NCBI RefSeq assembly: GCF_900114475.1
Contig: NZ_FOTE01000007.1
Coordinates: 1-64,000, forward strand
From: Paenibacillus sp. 1_12
GTDB lineage: Bacteria > Bacillota > Bacilli > Paenibacillales > NBRC-103111
Direction: 5' to 3'
DNA: 64,000 nucleotides
In this document: piece after piece, positions 19,219-26,770 of the stretch
Layout of the letters: each line of letters opens with the position of its first letter
How positions within the stretch are numbered: position 1 is the stretch's first letter
The notes under the pieces: generated by a model
Database searches by the model: none
What the model saw: the letters and a program-made list of their open reading frames with translations, nothing else
Told to the model about the DNA's origin: nothing
Program-made: the position numbers and the translations under genes

Positions 19219-20165
19219 AAGTCTTGAAGCCAGGATTGCTATCTACTGTTCAGGATCTGGGAAGAACGGATTTTCGGATGTATGGTGTGAATACGAGTGG
19301 CGCCATGGATAGGTTCTCACTCCGACTGGCCAATCTGCTTGTGGGCAACCGGGAGAATGAGGCAGCATTGGAGGTGACGCTAATCGGTCCCCACTTGAAA
19401 TTTCTAAAGGACGGTGTAATTGCAATTACAGGAGGAGACCTCGCTCCCAGACTTAATGGTGCTGCAATTGGAATGTGGAAAACGATCCTGGTTGCAGAAG
19501 GGGATATTCTCCAATTTGGTCATGCCAAGCATGGCTGCCGATCCTACGTGGCGATAAATGGAGGAATCAATGTGCCTCTCGTCATGGGAAGCCGATCTAC
19601 CTTTGTTCGCGGCGGTTATGGTGGGTTGGAAGGTCGAAGCTTAAGGGAGGGTGATCTACTGGATATAGGTACGAATGAGCTTCAAGTGGATCGGGCTTTG
19701 TATACAGGTAGAAGCTTACCTGTATCTTGCAGACCTGATTTTGTGACGGAACGTCCCATCCGGTTTATACGCGGTCCACAAGCCAATCGTTTCATCGAGA
19801 CATCGATGGACATCTTTGTATCGGAATCCTATACGATTCTTAATGAATCGGATCGTATGGGATACAGGCTAAAGGGCACGCAGTTGGTACATAAGTCCGG
19901 TGCGGATATCATTTCGGATACAGTCACAATCGGTTCTATACAGGTGCCAGGCGATGGTCAACCCATTGTGCTGATGTCAGATTGCCAGGTGACAGGAGGC
20001 TATACGCAAATTGGTGTCGTTATCAGCGTTGATATTCCCTATCTGGCTCAAAAAAAACCTGGAGATTCCATACAATTTCAGCAAATTGGGATCGAGGACG
20101 CCCAGCATTATTGGAGGGAACAGGAACGGCTTATTTCTTTGATAAGAATGCACAATGCTCGTTAA
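19206..20165 (+). CDS. pxpC: 5-oxoprolinase subunit PxpC (KipA homologue)
   Basis: 319-residue partner of PxpB. EVLKPGLLSTVQDLGRTDFRMYGVNTSGAMDRFSLRLAN at the start is the family signature. It is followed by NEAALEVTLIGP, GCRSYVAINGGINVPLVMGSRSTFVRGGYGG, and late SDTVTIGSIQVPGDGQPIVLMSDCQVTGGYTQIGVV. In B. subtilis KipA counteracts KipI. It overlaps pxpB and begins within its last codons, so it is translationally coupled. Convergent with the LysR gene after it. Confidence 0.9.
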   Translation: MADIEVLKPGLLSTVQDLGRTDFRMYGVNTSGAMDRFSLRLANLLVGNRENEAALEVTLIGPHLKFLKDGVIAITGGDLAPRLNGAAIGMWKTILVAEGDILQFGHAKHGCRSYVAINGGINVPLVMGSRSTFVRGGYGGLEGRSLREGDLLDIGTNELQVDRALYTGRSLPVSCRPDFVTERPIRFIRGPQANRFIETSMDIFVSESYTILNESDRMGYRLKGTQLVHKSGADIISDTVTIGSIQVPGDGQPIVLMSDCQVTGGYTQIGVVISVDIPYLAQKKPGDSIQFQQIGIEDAQHYWREQERLISLIRMHNAR

Positions 20166-20239
20166 AATAAATTAAATGGATGAAAAGAGAACTGTAATGA
20201 CCATATTTTTCGTTTCGTAAGACCAGAACCTTTCACCTT

Positions 20240-21121
20240 TCATGGATTCGTTTCTGATAAACGCTGAGCATGGGGCAATGTACACATAAACGCATTTAAA
20301 GCGCTGCTGACAAACGAGTCTTTTCGAGTAATGAACTCCGTTTTCATATGTCGGTACGATTCAGGAATGGCATGAGATCGCACAGAGCCTTCCATTTCGT
20401 GCTTGTGAATGACTGATTTAGGAAGCAATGAGATACCGAGACCGGCCGACACACCGCCAATAATTGCCTCTAATGTGCCAAATTCCATAATAATCGGCTG
20501 TGTCTTACCAATGGATAGCAGCCACTGATTCAACACTTCACGATAGGAGCATCCCGTGCTGTAGACAAGTATGGGTTTAGATACCGCTTTATCCAATTGG
20601 ACGATGGCGGCTGCTGAGACAATAACGAGCTCCTCGTCAAAGGCTGGCATAGACTGCAAGTCAGGATGATCACACTGGCAGCCTATAAAGGCTCCATCGA
20701 GCTCATAATGAAGCACCTTTTCCATCAAATATTGTGAATGTCCAGTCGTAAGTGACAGCAGTACTTCTGGATATTGTTTATAATACGAGGCTAGCAGTTT
20801 TGGCAATCTGACTGCTGCTGCAGTCTGTGTGGAGCCAATCACAAGTGGACCGCTCGGATCACTTGAAGAGGTGAGTGCCAGTGCTGCTTCATCCAGCAAA
20901 CCAACAATTTTGTCCGTATACGTGAGTAAGGTCTTGCCGCTCGAAGAGAGCGTCATCCCTCGGTTATGGCGAAAAAACAACACCGTCGAAAGCTCCGACT
21001 CTAGCTGCTGAATACGGGCGGTCACATTGGATTGGACATAGCCCAACCTCTGTGCCGCTTTGGTAATCGAGCCTTCCCGGGCTACCATCTGAAATACGCG
21101 TAAATCTGCGCTCTCCATCAT
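20240..21121 (-). CDS. LysR-family transcriptional regulator
   Basis: About 293 residues. An N-terminal winged HTH (LRVFQMVAREGSITKAAQRLGYVQSNVTARIQQLESEL) is followed by an effector-binding domain typical of LTTRs. The ORF could extend to 21202, but ATG 21121 has AAGGAGG six bases before it and begins at the family position. It is divergent from an EamA transporter gene, and a perfect 15-bp palindrome with an LTTR-like shape lies between them. It therefore probably controls the transporter and itself. The effector cannot be deduced. Confidence 0.85.
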   Translation of the reverse strand: MMESADLRVFQMVAREGSITKAAQRLGYVQSNVTARIQQLESELSTVLFFRHNRGMTLSSSGKTLLTYTDKIVGLLDEAALALTSSSDPSGPLVIGSTQTAAAVRLPKLLASYYKQYPEVLLSLTTGHSQYLMEKVLHYELDGAFIGCQCDHPDLQSMPAFDEELVIVSAAAIVQLDKAVSKPILVYSTGCSYREVLNQWLLSIGKTQPIIMEFGTLEAIIGGVSAGLGISLLPKSVIHKHEMEGSVRSHAIPESYRHMKTEFITRKDSFVSSALNAFMCTLPHAQRLSETNP

Positions 21122-21169
21122 TACAAACCTCCTTCGAAACCTTAGTAATGCTTCCGTTACGATTCTGGT

Positions 21170-21184
21170 ATCATAAATTATGAT
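21170..21184. promoter_or_regulatory. Candidate LysR operator palindrome
   Basis: ATCATAAATTATGAT is a perfect 15-bp palindrome. A related box TGATAAATTATGAA occurs at about 21258-21271, next to the EamA ribosome site. The pair resembles the recognition and activation sites LTTRs use. Confidence 0.45.
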
Positions 21185-21294
21185 GTCCAGTATCTCTAAC
21201 AATCATTATACATATATTCAATCCTCTATTACAATCATTTTAAACCCAATTCAAGCTTGATAAATTATGAAAAACTTTATGGAGGCTGGGGATC

Positions 21295-22188
21295 ATGAAC
21301 AAAATCAAATATATCGGACTTGTAGTAATGACGACTTTTTTTATGGGTGTTGCCTTTCCTGTAGGAAAGCTTGGCATGGAGTATGCCACACCCTTTTTTC
21401 TTATGGGTATTCGTTTCGTATTGGCGGGAGGAATGCTTGCACTTATCGTTTCCAGAAAACCACAGCCGCGAGGAGGTAAGCAGTGGCTGCAGGTAGCTAT
21501 GATCGGATTGTTACAATCAGCGGGTGTGATGGGCTGTGCTTATTACAGTATGCGGTGGATCTCCTCAGGCGAATCCTCGATTATTACATGTACGAATCCG
21601 TTGCTAGTCATTATACTGGGGTCACTATTTACTGGGGCTGTGTATCGTGGTCGTCAATGGATCGGTGTAGCCGTTGGGTTTATCGGTGTTGTTTGCACCT
21701 TTGGTCTTCATATGGATATTCAGCCAGGAACGTTCATTAGCTTCGCGGGTGCATTCTTCTTTGCAGTATCTACATTGCTGGTGAAACGATGGGGGCCTGC
21801 ATTTGATATGAATGTCTTAGCTGCTTATCAAATGATTACGGGCGGAGTTGCCTTGTTCATCATTAGTGCACTCACAGAGCATCCGTATTTTAACTTAACC
21901 CCTACATCCGTAACTGTTGTACTATGGCTGGCCGTGATGGGTTCTATCGTTCAGTTTTCGTTATGGTATTACCTGCTGCGCAATGGCGATCCTGCTAAAA
22001 CGAGCGCATTCCTGTTTCTCGTTCCATTGTTCGGTCTGCTGTCCAGTTGGCTTCTGCTGGGAGAACAAGTTCAGTGGTATGTGGTAGTTGGTGGAGCCTT
22101 CATTTGTGCAGGTATTGTACTTGTGAACTGGGAAGGTAGAAACCGACCGGGATTGCAAGCATCCAAACTAACCGTAGTGGATGGCTAA
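21295..22188 (+). CDS. EamA (DMT superfamily) metabolite exporter
   Basis: 297 residues forming ten hydrophobic segments as two EamA repeats. The first begins TTFFMGVAFPVGKLGMEYATPFFLMGIRFVLAGG and the second AFFFAVSTLLVKRWGP. The ends FLVPLFGLLSSWLLLGEQVQWYVVVGGAFICAGIVLVN are typical of drug/metabolite transporters. GGAGGCTGGGG precedes the ATG. Divergent from a LysR gene that probably regulates it. The substrate is unknown; relatives export amino acids or nucleobases. Confidence 0.88.
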   Translation: MNKIKYIGLVVMTTFFMGVAFPVGKLGMEYATPFFLMGIRFVLAGGMLALIVSRKPQPRGGKQWLQVAMIGLLQSAGVMGCAYYSMRWISSGESSIITCTNPLLVIILGSLFTGAVYRGRQWIGVAVGFIGVVCTFGLHMDIQPGTFISFAGAFFFAVSTLLVKRWGPAFDMNVLAAYQMITGGVALFIISALTEHPYFNLTPTSVTVVLWLAVMGSIVQFSLWYYLLRNGDPAKTSAFLFLVPLFGLLSSWLLLGEQVQWYVVVGGAFICAGIVLVNWEGRNRPGLQASKLTVVDG

Positions 22189-22277
22189 GCAATAATTAAT
22201 AATAAAGGCGCTTTATCCATTTGAAATAAAGATGATAATCAGTTAATGATGAATGAGACCCCTGAAACGGGGCCAAG

Positions 22278-23147
22278 CTAAAAAAACGCTGCAAGCTTTT
22301 TTATGAATGTGTTAGCAGCTAAACTTAAATATTTGTCATTACGATAAAATATTTCTAAATCCCGTGAAGGTGAATACTGGATAGGAATTGCACGCAGACC
22401 TAACGATGGAAAGCTTTCAATTAATTGATTTGGTTGTATCGTTGCCCCGACTCCTTCTTTGACAAGCTGAAAGAGAGAAGTAACTGATCCTGTTTCCATC
22501 GTGGTTTCTATAGCGAGGTCTTGCTCTTTGCCCCAAGCATCAATTAAATCGCGTCCATAATAGCCCTTAGGATACATAACTAACGGTATATGTATCAGTT
22601 CTTTTGGAGAAATCATTTCCTGTTTCGCCAACTCGTGTTCATTACTCACATACAAACTATACGTTTCGGTATAAAATGGGATACGATTTAAACGGTTGTC
22701 AGGTTTAATAGCTAAGCCTACCCCCAAATCAACTTCATTGTTCAACACTTTATTTAAAATATCAATCGACGGAATCACTTGAATTTTCGTATTGGGGAAT
22801 TCCTTATGAAAATCGATGAGTAACGGTGTCAAACGATAGTCAAGATCAGATGGCAGTACGGCTACACGCAATTGGCCGGAATGTAAATTTGACAGATCAG
22901 CGATGGCATTTTTTGCATTTTCTAGATTCTGAACCATCTGTAAGGCGTAGTGCTCTAGAATATTTCCGGCTTCAGTCTTCACGGTTTTCTTACCCATTCG
23001 ATCAAACAGAGGAATCCCTACTTCATCTTCCAATACCCGTATTTGTTGACTTAATGTAGGTTGAGAAATCCCGAGCTTAAAGGCCGCTTCAGAAAAATGC
23101 AGTTCATTACAGAGCTTGAGAAAATATTGCAGCTGACGAATCTCCAT
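22278..23147 (-). CDS. LysR-family transcriptional regulator
   Basis: About 289 residues. MEIRQLQYFLKLCNELHFSEAAFKLGISQPTLSQQIRVLEDEVG is a canonical LTTR HTH of the CynR/CysL-like kind, followed by a periplasmic-binding-like effector domain. ATG 23147 is chosen because AAAGGA lies eight bases upstream; the frame opens three codons earlier. The gene is divergent from a VOC-family gene, with an AATACTATT/AATAGTATT inverted repeat between them that is a probable operator. Distinct in sequence from the LysR gene at 20240. Confidence 0.85.
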   Translation of the reverse strand: MEIRQLQYFLKLCNELHFSEAAFKLGISQPTLSQQIRVLEDEVGIPLFDRMGKKTVKTEAGNILEHYALQMVQNLENAKNAIADLSNLHSGQLRVAVLPSDLDYRLTPLLIDFHKEFPNTKIQVIPSIDILNKVLNNEVDLGVGLAIKPDNRLNRIPFYTETYSLYVSNEHELAKQEMISPKELIHIPLVMYPKGYYGRDLIDAWGKEQDLAIETTMETGSVTSLFQLVKEGVGATIQPNQLIESFPSLGLRAIPIQYSPSRDLEIFYRNDKYLSLAANTFIKKLAAFF

Positions 23148-23172
23148 AGAAATCATCCTTTTACTATAGTGT

Positions 23173-23204
23173 AATACTATTATTATAATAGAACCAATAG
23201 TATT
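23173..23204. promoter_or_regulatory. Inverted repeat, probable LysR operator
   Basis: AATACTATT (23173-23181) and AATAGTATT (23196-23204) are exact reverse complements, 14 bases apart. They sit midway between the divergent lysR and VOC genes. Confidence 0.55.
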
Positions 23205-23269
23205 GATCTATTATGTGTGAAGACGTAGAATGTGGTCAAGATGAATATAACAATGAAGAGGTGTGAAGG

Positions 23270-23947
23270 ATGAAAATACTGAAAATCGAAGTAAAAACGA
23301 AACGTTTAGCGATGATTAAAGAGTTTTATGGTGATCTTATGAATTTTGAAATAAAGGATTATTCAGACCAATGTATTGTTCTTCAAGCAGGCCAAACCAC
23401 AATTATTTTTAACCAGGATGATAAGTCTGAGGCTTTTTACCATATCGCATTTTCGATCCCGTCTAATCAATTCACTGCATCCCAACAATGGCTTCAGCAT
23501 AAGGGAATTGATCTGATAAAAAAAGAGGGAAAGGATCAATTTGAATTTATGGATTGGCCTGCATCCGCGTGTTATTTTTATGATCCCGATGGGAATTTAA
23601 TAGAATTTATTGCCCATCATACGACAACTCAGGAGAACAATCAGACATTTCAGCAGAACAATATTCTCTATGTGAGTGAGATTGGACTTCCGGTGGATGA
23701 TGTTTCTGAAGTCACTAAGATCATTTGTGAAAGCTTTAATCTGTCTCTTTGGAGAGGAGATGGAAAGCAATTTTCTGCAATTGGCGATGAGCATGGTTTA
23801 TTTATTGTTATAGATAAGAATAGACCTTGGTTCCCAGTTAATAAAAAGCCAGGCATGTTTCCTACTGCAGTTACCATTCAAGGTGAAAAGGAAATCATTT
23901 TGCAAATGAATAGACAGCTTTACAGGTTAAATACTGAGCCTTCATAG
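23270..23947 (+). CDS. VOC superfamily (glyoxalase/dioxygenase fold) protein
   Basis: 225 residues with a clear N-terminal VOC domain (about 1-115): ILKIEVKTKRLAMIKEFYGDLMNFEI, then MDWPASACYFYDPDGNLIEFIAHH with the terminal metal-binding Glu. A second, weaker half begins VSEIGLPVDDVSEVTKIICESFN. Families include glyoxalases, extradiol dioxygenases and fosfomycin or bleomycin resistance proteins. Which applies is unknown. GAGGTGTGAAGG precedes the ATG. Divergent from LysR 22278, its likely regulator. Confidence 0.82.
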   Translation: MKILKIEVKTKRLAMIKEFYGDLMNFEIKDYSDQCIVLQAGQTTIIFNQDDKSEAFYHIAFSIPSNQFTASQQWLQHKGIDLIKKEGKDQFEFMDWPASACYFYDPDGNLIEFIAHHTTTQENNQTFQQNNILYVSEIGLPVDDVSEVTKIICESFNLSLWRGDGKQFSAIGDEHGLFIVIDKNRPWFPVNKKPGMFPTAVTIQGEKEIILQMNRQLYRLNTEPS

Positions 23948-24158
23948 GCTGCTATAGGATAAACAACTTGACAGCAAGAAGGGTCTGTTTAAATGCCTCG
24001 TGCGAAGATGATCGTTGATACGTTGACAAGTACATAAAATGCCGCTTCTAAGAGGAAAAATGTGTTACAATTTAACATGATCATTTTAAAATAGTGAATC
24101 AACATCAAGCTGTAGTGAACGAGCCTGATTTGTTTCATCATCAATTGGAGGAGTGCAA

Positions 24159-24668
24159 GTGAACGGCAGTAAAGTCAATCTTCGAGCTTTCGAGTCTGAA
24201 GATATGAAGGAGCTTCACCACTGGTTAAATGATGCGGATTCCATTGCTTTGGTAGGACGAGTGCCTAGAACCTACGAAGAAACGGTACATCACGTAGAAA
24301 AAAAACGCAAAAATGGTGACTTGGTGCTAGCGATTGAAAATGAAGAATTAGAGCTGATAGGTTGGACATTTTTGCAAAACATTGAATATGAGCACGGTAG
24401 GGCAAGCATCGGCATATTGATTGCACCAGAATATCGCGGACACGGTTATGCAGGAATGGCAATGAAAAAGATGATCGATATCGGCTTCAAGCAGCTTCGG
24501 CTGAATAAAATCTATTTAACGACAAGAGGAATTAATGAACGTGCTATTGGTTTATATCAAAAAACAGGTTTTATTATTGAAGGTCAGTTAAGAAATCACG
24601 CCTTTAGTGACGGTCAGTATTACGATACTTATTTTATGGGTATATTAGCTTCCGAATGGAAGGGCTAA
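24159..24668 (+). CDS. GNAT-family N-acetyltransferase (RimJ/RimL-like)
   Basis: 169 residues. VNLRAFESEDMKELHHWLNDAD opens the fold. IGILIAPEYRGHGYAGMAMKKMIDIGF holds the acetyl-CoA loop (R/Q-x-x-G-x-G/A). LNKIYLTTRGINERAIGLYQKTGFIIEGQLRNHAFSDGQYYDTYFMGIL is the usual C-terminus of RimJ/RimL or polyamine-acetylating members. GTG 24159 is chosen because GGAGGA lies six bases before it; the GTG six bases upstream is too close. The acceptor substrate is unknown. Confidence 0.85.
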   Translation: MNGSKVNLRAFESEDMKELHHWLNDADSIALVGRVPRTYEETVHHVEKKRKNGDLVLAIENEELELIGWTFLQNIEYEHGRASIGILIAPEYRGHGYAGMAMKKMIDIGFKQLRLNKIYLTTRGINERAIGLYQKTGFIIEGQLRNHAFSDGQYYDTYFMGILASEWKG

Positions 24669-24722
24669 AAGGCAGGTTAACTCTTTGCTAATGTAAGCTA
24701 CATAAGGTTTAGGAGGAAAATC

Positions 24723-25091
24723 ATGCAAACACTATTGCTGCTCGGCAGCTTCAACATGCTTATATCCATCATTTTAGGAGCATTTGGCGCTCATGCGCTC
24801 AAGAAAAAAATTACAGCAGACATGGCAGCAGTGTATCAAACGGCTGTTCAGTATCAGATTGCTCATGGCCTTGCATTGATTCTATTGGGAATTATCTCTA
24901 ATGGCATATTGAAAAGCCAGCTCGTTCATACCGCAGGCTGGTTGTTATTCGTAGGCATTATATTATTTAGTGGCAGTCTGTATGTACTTAGTATTACGGG
25001 GATTAAAAAGCTGGGAGCGATCACTCCCATTGGTGGATTGGCGTTCATTGCAGGTTGGTTATTGCTGATCGTCGCCATTATTCAAGGGTAA
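24723..25091 (+). CDS. DUF423 family membrane protein (YwdK-like)
   Basis: 122 residues with four hydrophobic helices. The LGSFNMLISIILGAFGAHALKKKI and VYQTAVQYQIAHGLALILLGI segments are the conserved core of DUF423, which includes B. subtilis YwdK. Function unknown. TTTAGGAGGAAAATC precedes the ATG, a strong ribosome site. It probably has its own promoter; it is convergent with the C39 peptidase gene, and a 43-base imperfect hairpin (25101-25143) overlaps the end of the latter. Confidence 0.88.
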   Translation: MQTLLLLGSFNMLISIILGAFGAHALKKKITADMAAVYQTAVQYQIAHGLALILLGIISNGILKSQLVHTAGWLLFVGIILFSGSLYVLSITGIKKLGAITPIGGLAFIAGWLLLIVAIIQG

Positions 25092-25106
25092 GACAAGCTA
25101 GGCAGG

Positions 25107-25910
25107 TCAGGCTGAACGGCTATATGTAACAGCCTGGCTGCCCATTTCCAACCAAGATTCTATAAAATCGTCTTTGTTAACCACTTTTGCCGCTGTTCCG
25201 TCAGAAGGATCGTTCAAATACACATAATCCGTATCAATGCCAACCAGCAGGACTACGTGCTCATTCCAGGTTGCTCGGATCGGACCGCTGTCGCTGTCCC
25301 AGGTCACCCATTCCGTTTCCGTTGAAAAATGCTCATTCGTCCACACGATGATCGGTTTATGATCATTCAGGACATCCACAATTCGTTCAAAGGCTTGTCC
25401 GGTCAGGTCAACTGCTTGCCCCGGCAAAATCTCATTCAACAGTTTAGCAATCGGTGCATGATACACACCATAGCCGATTTCCACGCCTTCGACATCTCCA
25501 ACAAATCCTTTATCGGGATCACCCCAGGATACGATATGATCATCTTCTCTCAATAAAGGCGAGCTGTCCTTATCAAGACGGCTGGCCAATTCCAATTTCC
25601 CTACCGGACTACCCGCAGCAGTTAACAGCATGGATAGACTTGTAACTTCGCAGCCGTTGAATAGCTCGGGGTTTTGATCCTGAGGCTCTATATCTTGAAT
25701 GATACTGGTGATCCGTTCGAATAGAGGAGCAGCAGCTTCAATAGCCAGAGTGTGCTCATAGGCAAGATGGGTTTGTTCCGCGTGCGTTTTTTCAAGATTA
25801 GGAGGTGTCATCGAAGGATGATCAAGAGTAGTAACTGCTTCATAGGCTGCTGCTGGAATACATAAACTGATTAAGAGGCTTACCATGAATAGAATATTAC
25901 TTTTTATCAC
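25107..25910 (-). CDS. Secreted C39-like peptidase (peptidase_C39_2)
   Basis: 267 residues with an N-terminal signal peptide (hydrophobic residues 5-22 ending PAAAYEA), so the product is exported. The papain-like C39 fold is indicated by Cys87 in FNGCEVTSLSMLL, His218 in WNEHVVLLVG and Asn/Asp233-234 in YLNDPSDG, the expected catalytic set. B. subtilis YvpB is a distant relative. It lacks the ABC transporter of bacteriocin-type C39 enzymes. Start codon is GTG at 25910 with GGAG seven bases before it. Natural substrate unknown. Confidence 0.85.
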   Translation of the reverse strand: MIKSNILFMVSLLISLCIPAAAYEAVTTLDHPSMTPPNLEKTHAEQTHLAYEHTLAIEAAAPLFERITSIIQDIEPQDQNPELFNGCEVTSLSMLLTAAGSPVGKLELASRLDKDSSPLLREDDHIVSWGDPDKGFVGDVEGVEIGYGVYHAPIAKLLNEILPGQAVDLTGQAFERIVDVLNDHKPIIVWTNEHFSTETEWVTWDSDSGPIRATWNEHVVLLVGIDTDYVYLNDPSDGTAAKVVNKDDFIESWLEMGSQAVTYSRSA

Positions 25911-26138
25911 ATTAACACTCCTATCCGCTGAAATTATGTTCGAAAATTACATGTTAATATATGAATTCAGATCATACATAGACTGATTCTACTATATCAA
26001 ACCAAATGAAATTAAGGAACCTGCACCACGAATGAAGGTGTTAAGGGTTTAATAAGCCGACATTAGGGGTAAGTACTAAACAGAGACAAGAGTGTTTCTG
26101 AATCTAATGTACAAACAACGATGGAGAGGATGATCGGA

Positions 26139-26435
26139 ATGAAAACGATACATGATTTGCATCAAACCAATGAAGTTGTAGAAGAAACAGGTAAGTATGT
26201 TTGTGCTGTAGGAGAGACCAAGGAGCTTCTAAAGGGAGAAAGATTCCCAGCTTGTCCCCAAACACAGCAGCCAACCTCGTGGAGACACGCAGAACATCAA
26301 CATCGATCAGGCGAAAAGGTTACCGAAGCTGGGCACTACAAAGATAAGGATGGAGAACGCATTGAGCTAAAACAAGGCGATACGTTTCCGAATTGTCCAA
26401 GATCCGGGCAGCCTACTTCGTGGAAGCATGATTAA
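26139..26435 (+). CDS. Tandem YjzC-like repeat protein
   Basis: 98 residues made of two copies of a motif: G-x-Y, then G-E-x-x-x-L-x-x-G-x-x-FPxCP, then Q-P-T-S-W (about residues 18-52 and 62-97). Single-copy versions occur in Bacillus YjzC-type small proteins of unknown function. Each copy keeps one Cys in FPACP/FPNCP, and the spacing suggests a small beta-rich domain. Start ATG 26139 follows GGAGAGG; in-frame ATGs at 26121 and 26130 lie in or before that site. Transcribed alone. Confidence 0.7.
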   Translation: MKTIHDLHQTNEVVEETGKYVCAVGETKELLKGERFPACPQTQQPTSWRHAEHQHRSGEKVTEAGHYKDKDGERIELKQGDTFPNCPRSGQPTSWKHD

Positions 26436-26497
26436 TCTGTAAGCAAGCAGTTAATTGACTTTCTGATCCTCCTTTCCTTCAGTTAAATAATTCATAG

Positions 26498-26525
26498 TTG
26501 ACAGATCGGATATCTATGTTATTAT
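26498..26525 (+). promoter_or_regulatory. Strong sigma-A promoter of a short transcript
   Basis: TTGACA (26498-26503), a 16-base spacer, TATTAT (26520-26525). Transcription would begin near 26532 and meet a terminator about 60 bases later. Confidence 0.7.
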
Positions 26526-26531
26526 TTAAAC

Positions 26532-26594
26532 AGTCATACATTTCGTGCACCGGTCCACCGGAGACTTCCTTCATATAAGGATGTCTCCTTTTTT
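26532..26594 (+). ncRNA. Candidate short RNA or attenuated leader
   Basis: Roughly 60 bases between a good promoter and a good terminator. It contains CCGG TCCA CCGG (26550-26561), a small hairpin whose right arm overlaps the left arm of the terminator stem, so the two structures exclude each other. No known riboswitch was recognised. Downstream are a 33-codon ORF and an ABC binding-protein gene. Confidence 0.4.
26560..26594 (+). terminator. Rho-independent terminator / possible attenuator
   Basis: GGAGACTTCCTT and AAGGATGTCTCC form an 11-pair stem with one mismatch and a five-base loop, followed by six T. Confidence 0.8.
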
Positions 26595-26646
26595 GTGTAG
26601 AAAAAATTGGTGCCAGACATTCAATCATAGGGAGGATAGGTAACAC

Positions 26647-26748
26647 ATGTGTATTACTGGAGATAAAATGGCCGACAGATGGTCTGATTATTGGTGGCGG
26701 TGCATTAAGCAGGGCAGCCGACAGCAGACATTTTTACAATGGACGTAG
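26647..26748 (+). CDS. Putative 33-residue peptide ORF upstream of binding lipoprotein
   Basis: Too short for routine gene calling, but GGGAGGATAGG sits at ideal distance before ATG 26647. The encoded peptide begins MCITGDKMADRWSDYWWRC and ends QTFLQWT. It is rich in Trp, has two Cys, and has no signal peptide. It ends 23 bases before the lipoprotein ATG. It could be a leader peptide, a small regulatory protein or a remnant. Supported only by the ribosome site and position. Confidence 0.4.
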   Translation: MCITGDKMADRWSDYWWRCIKQGSRQQTFLQWT

Positions 26749-26770
26749 AAAACATACACAGGGAGGCTCT

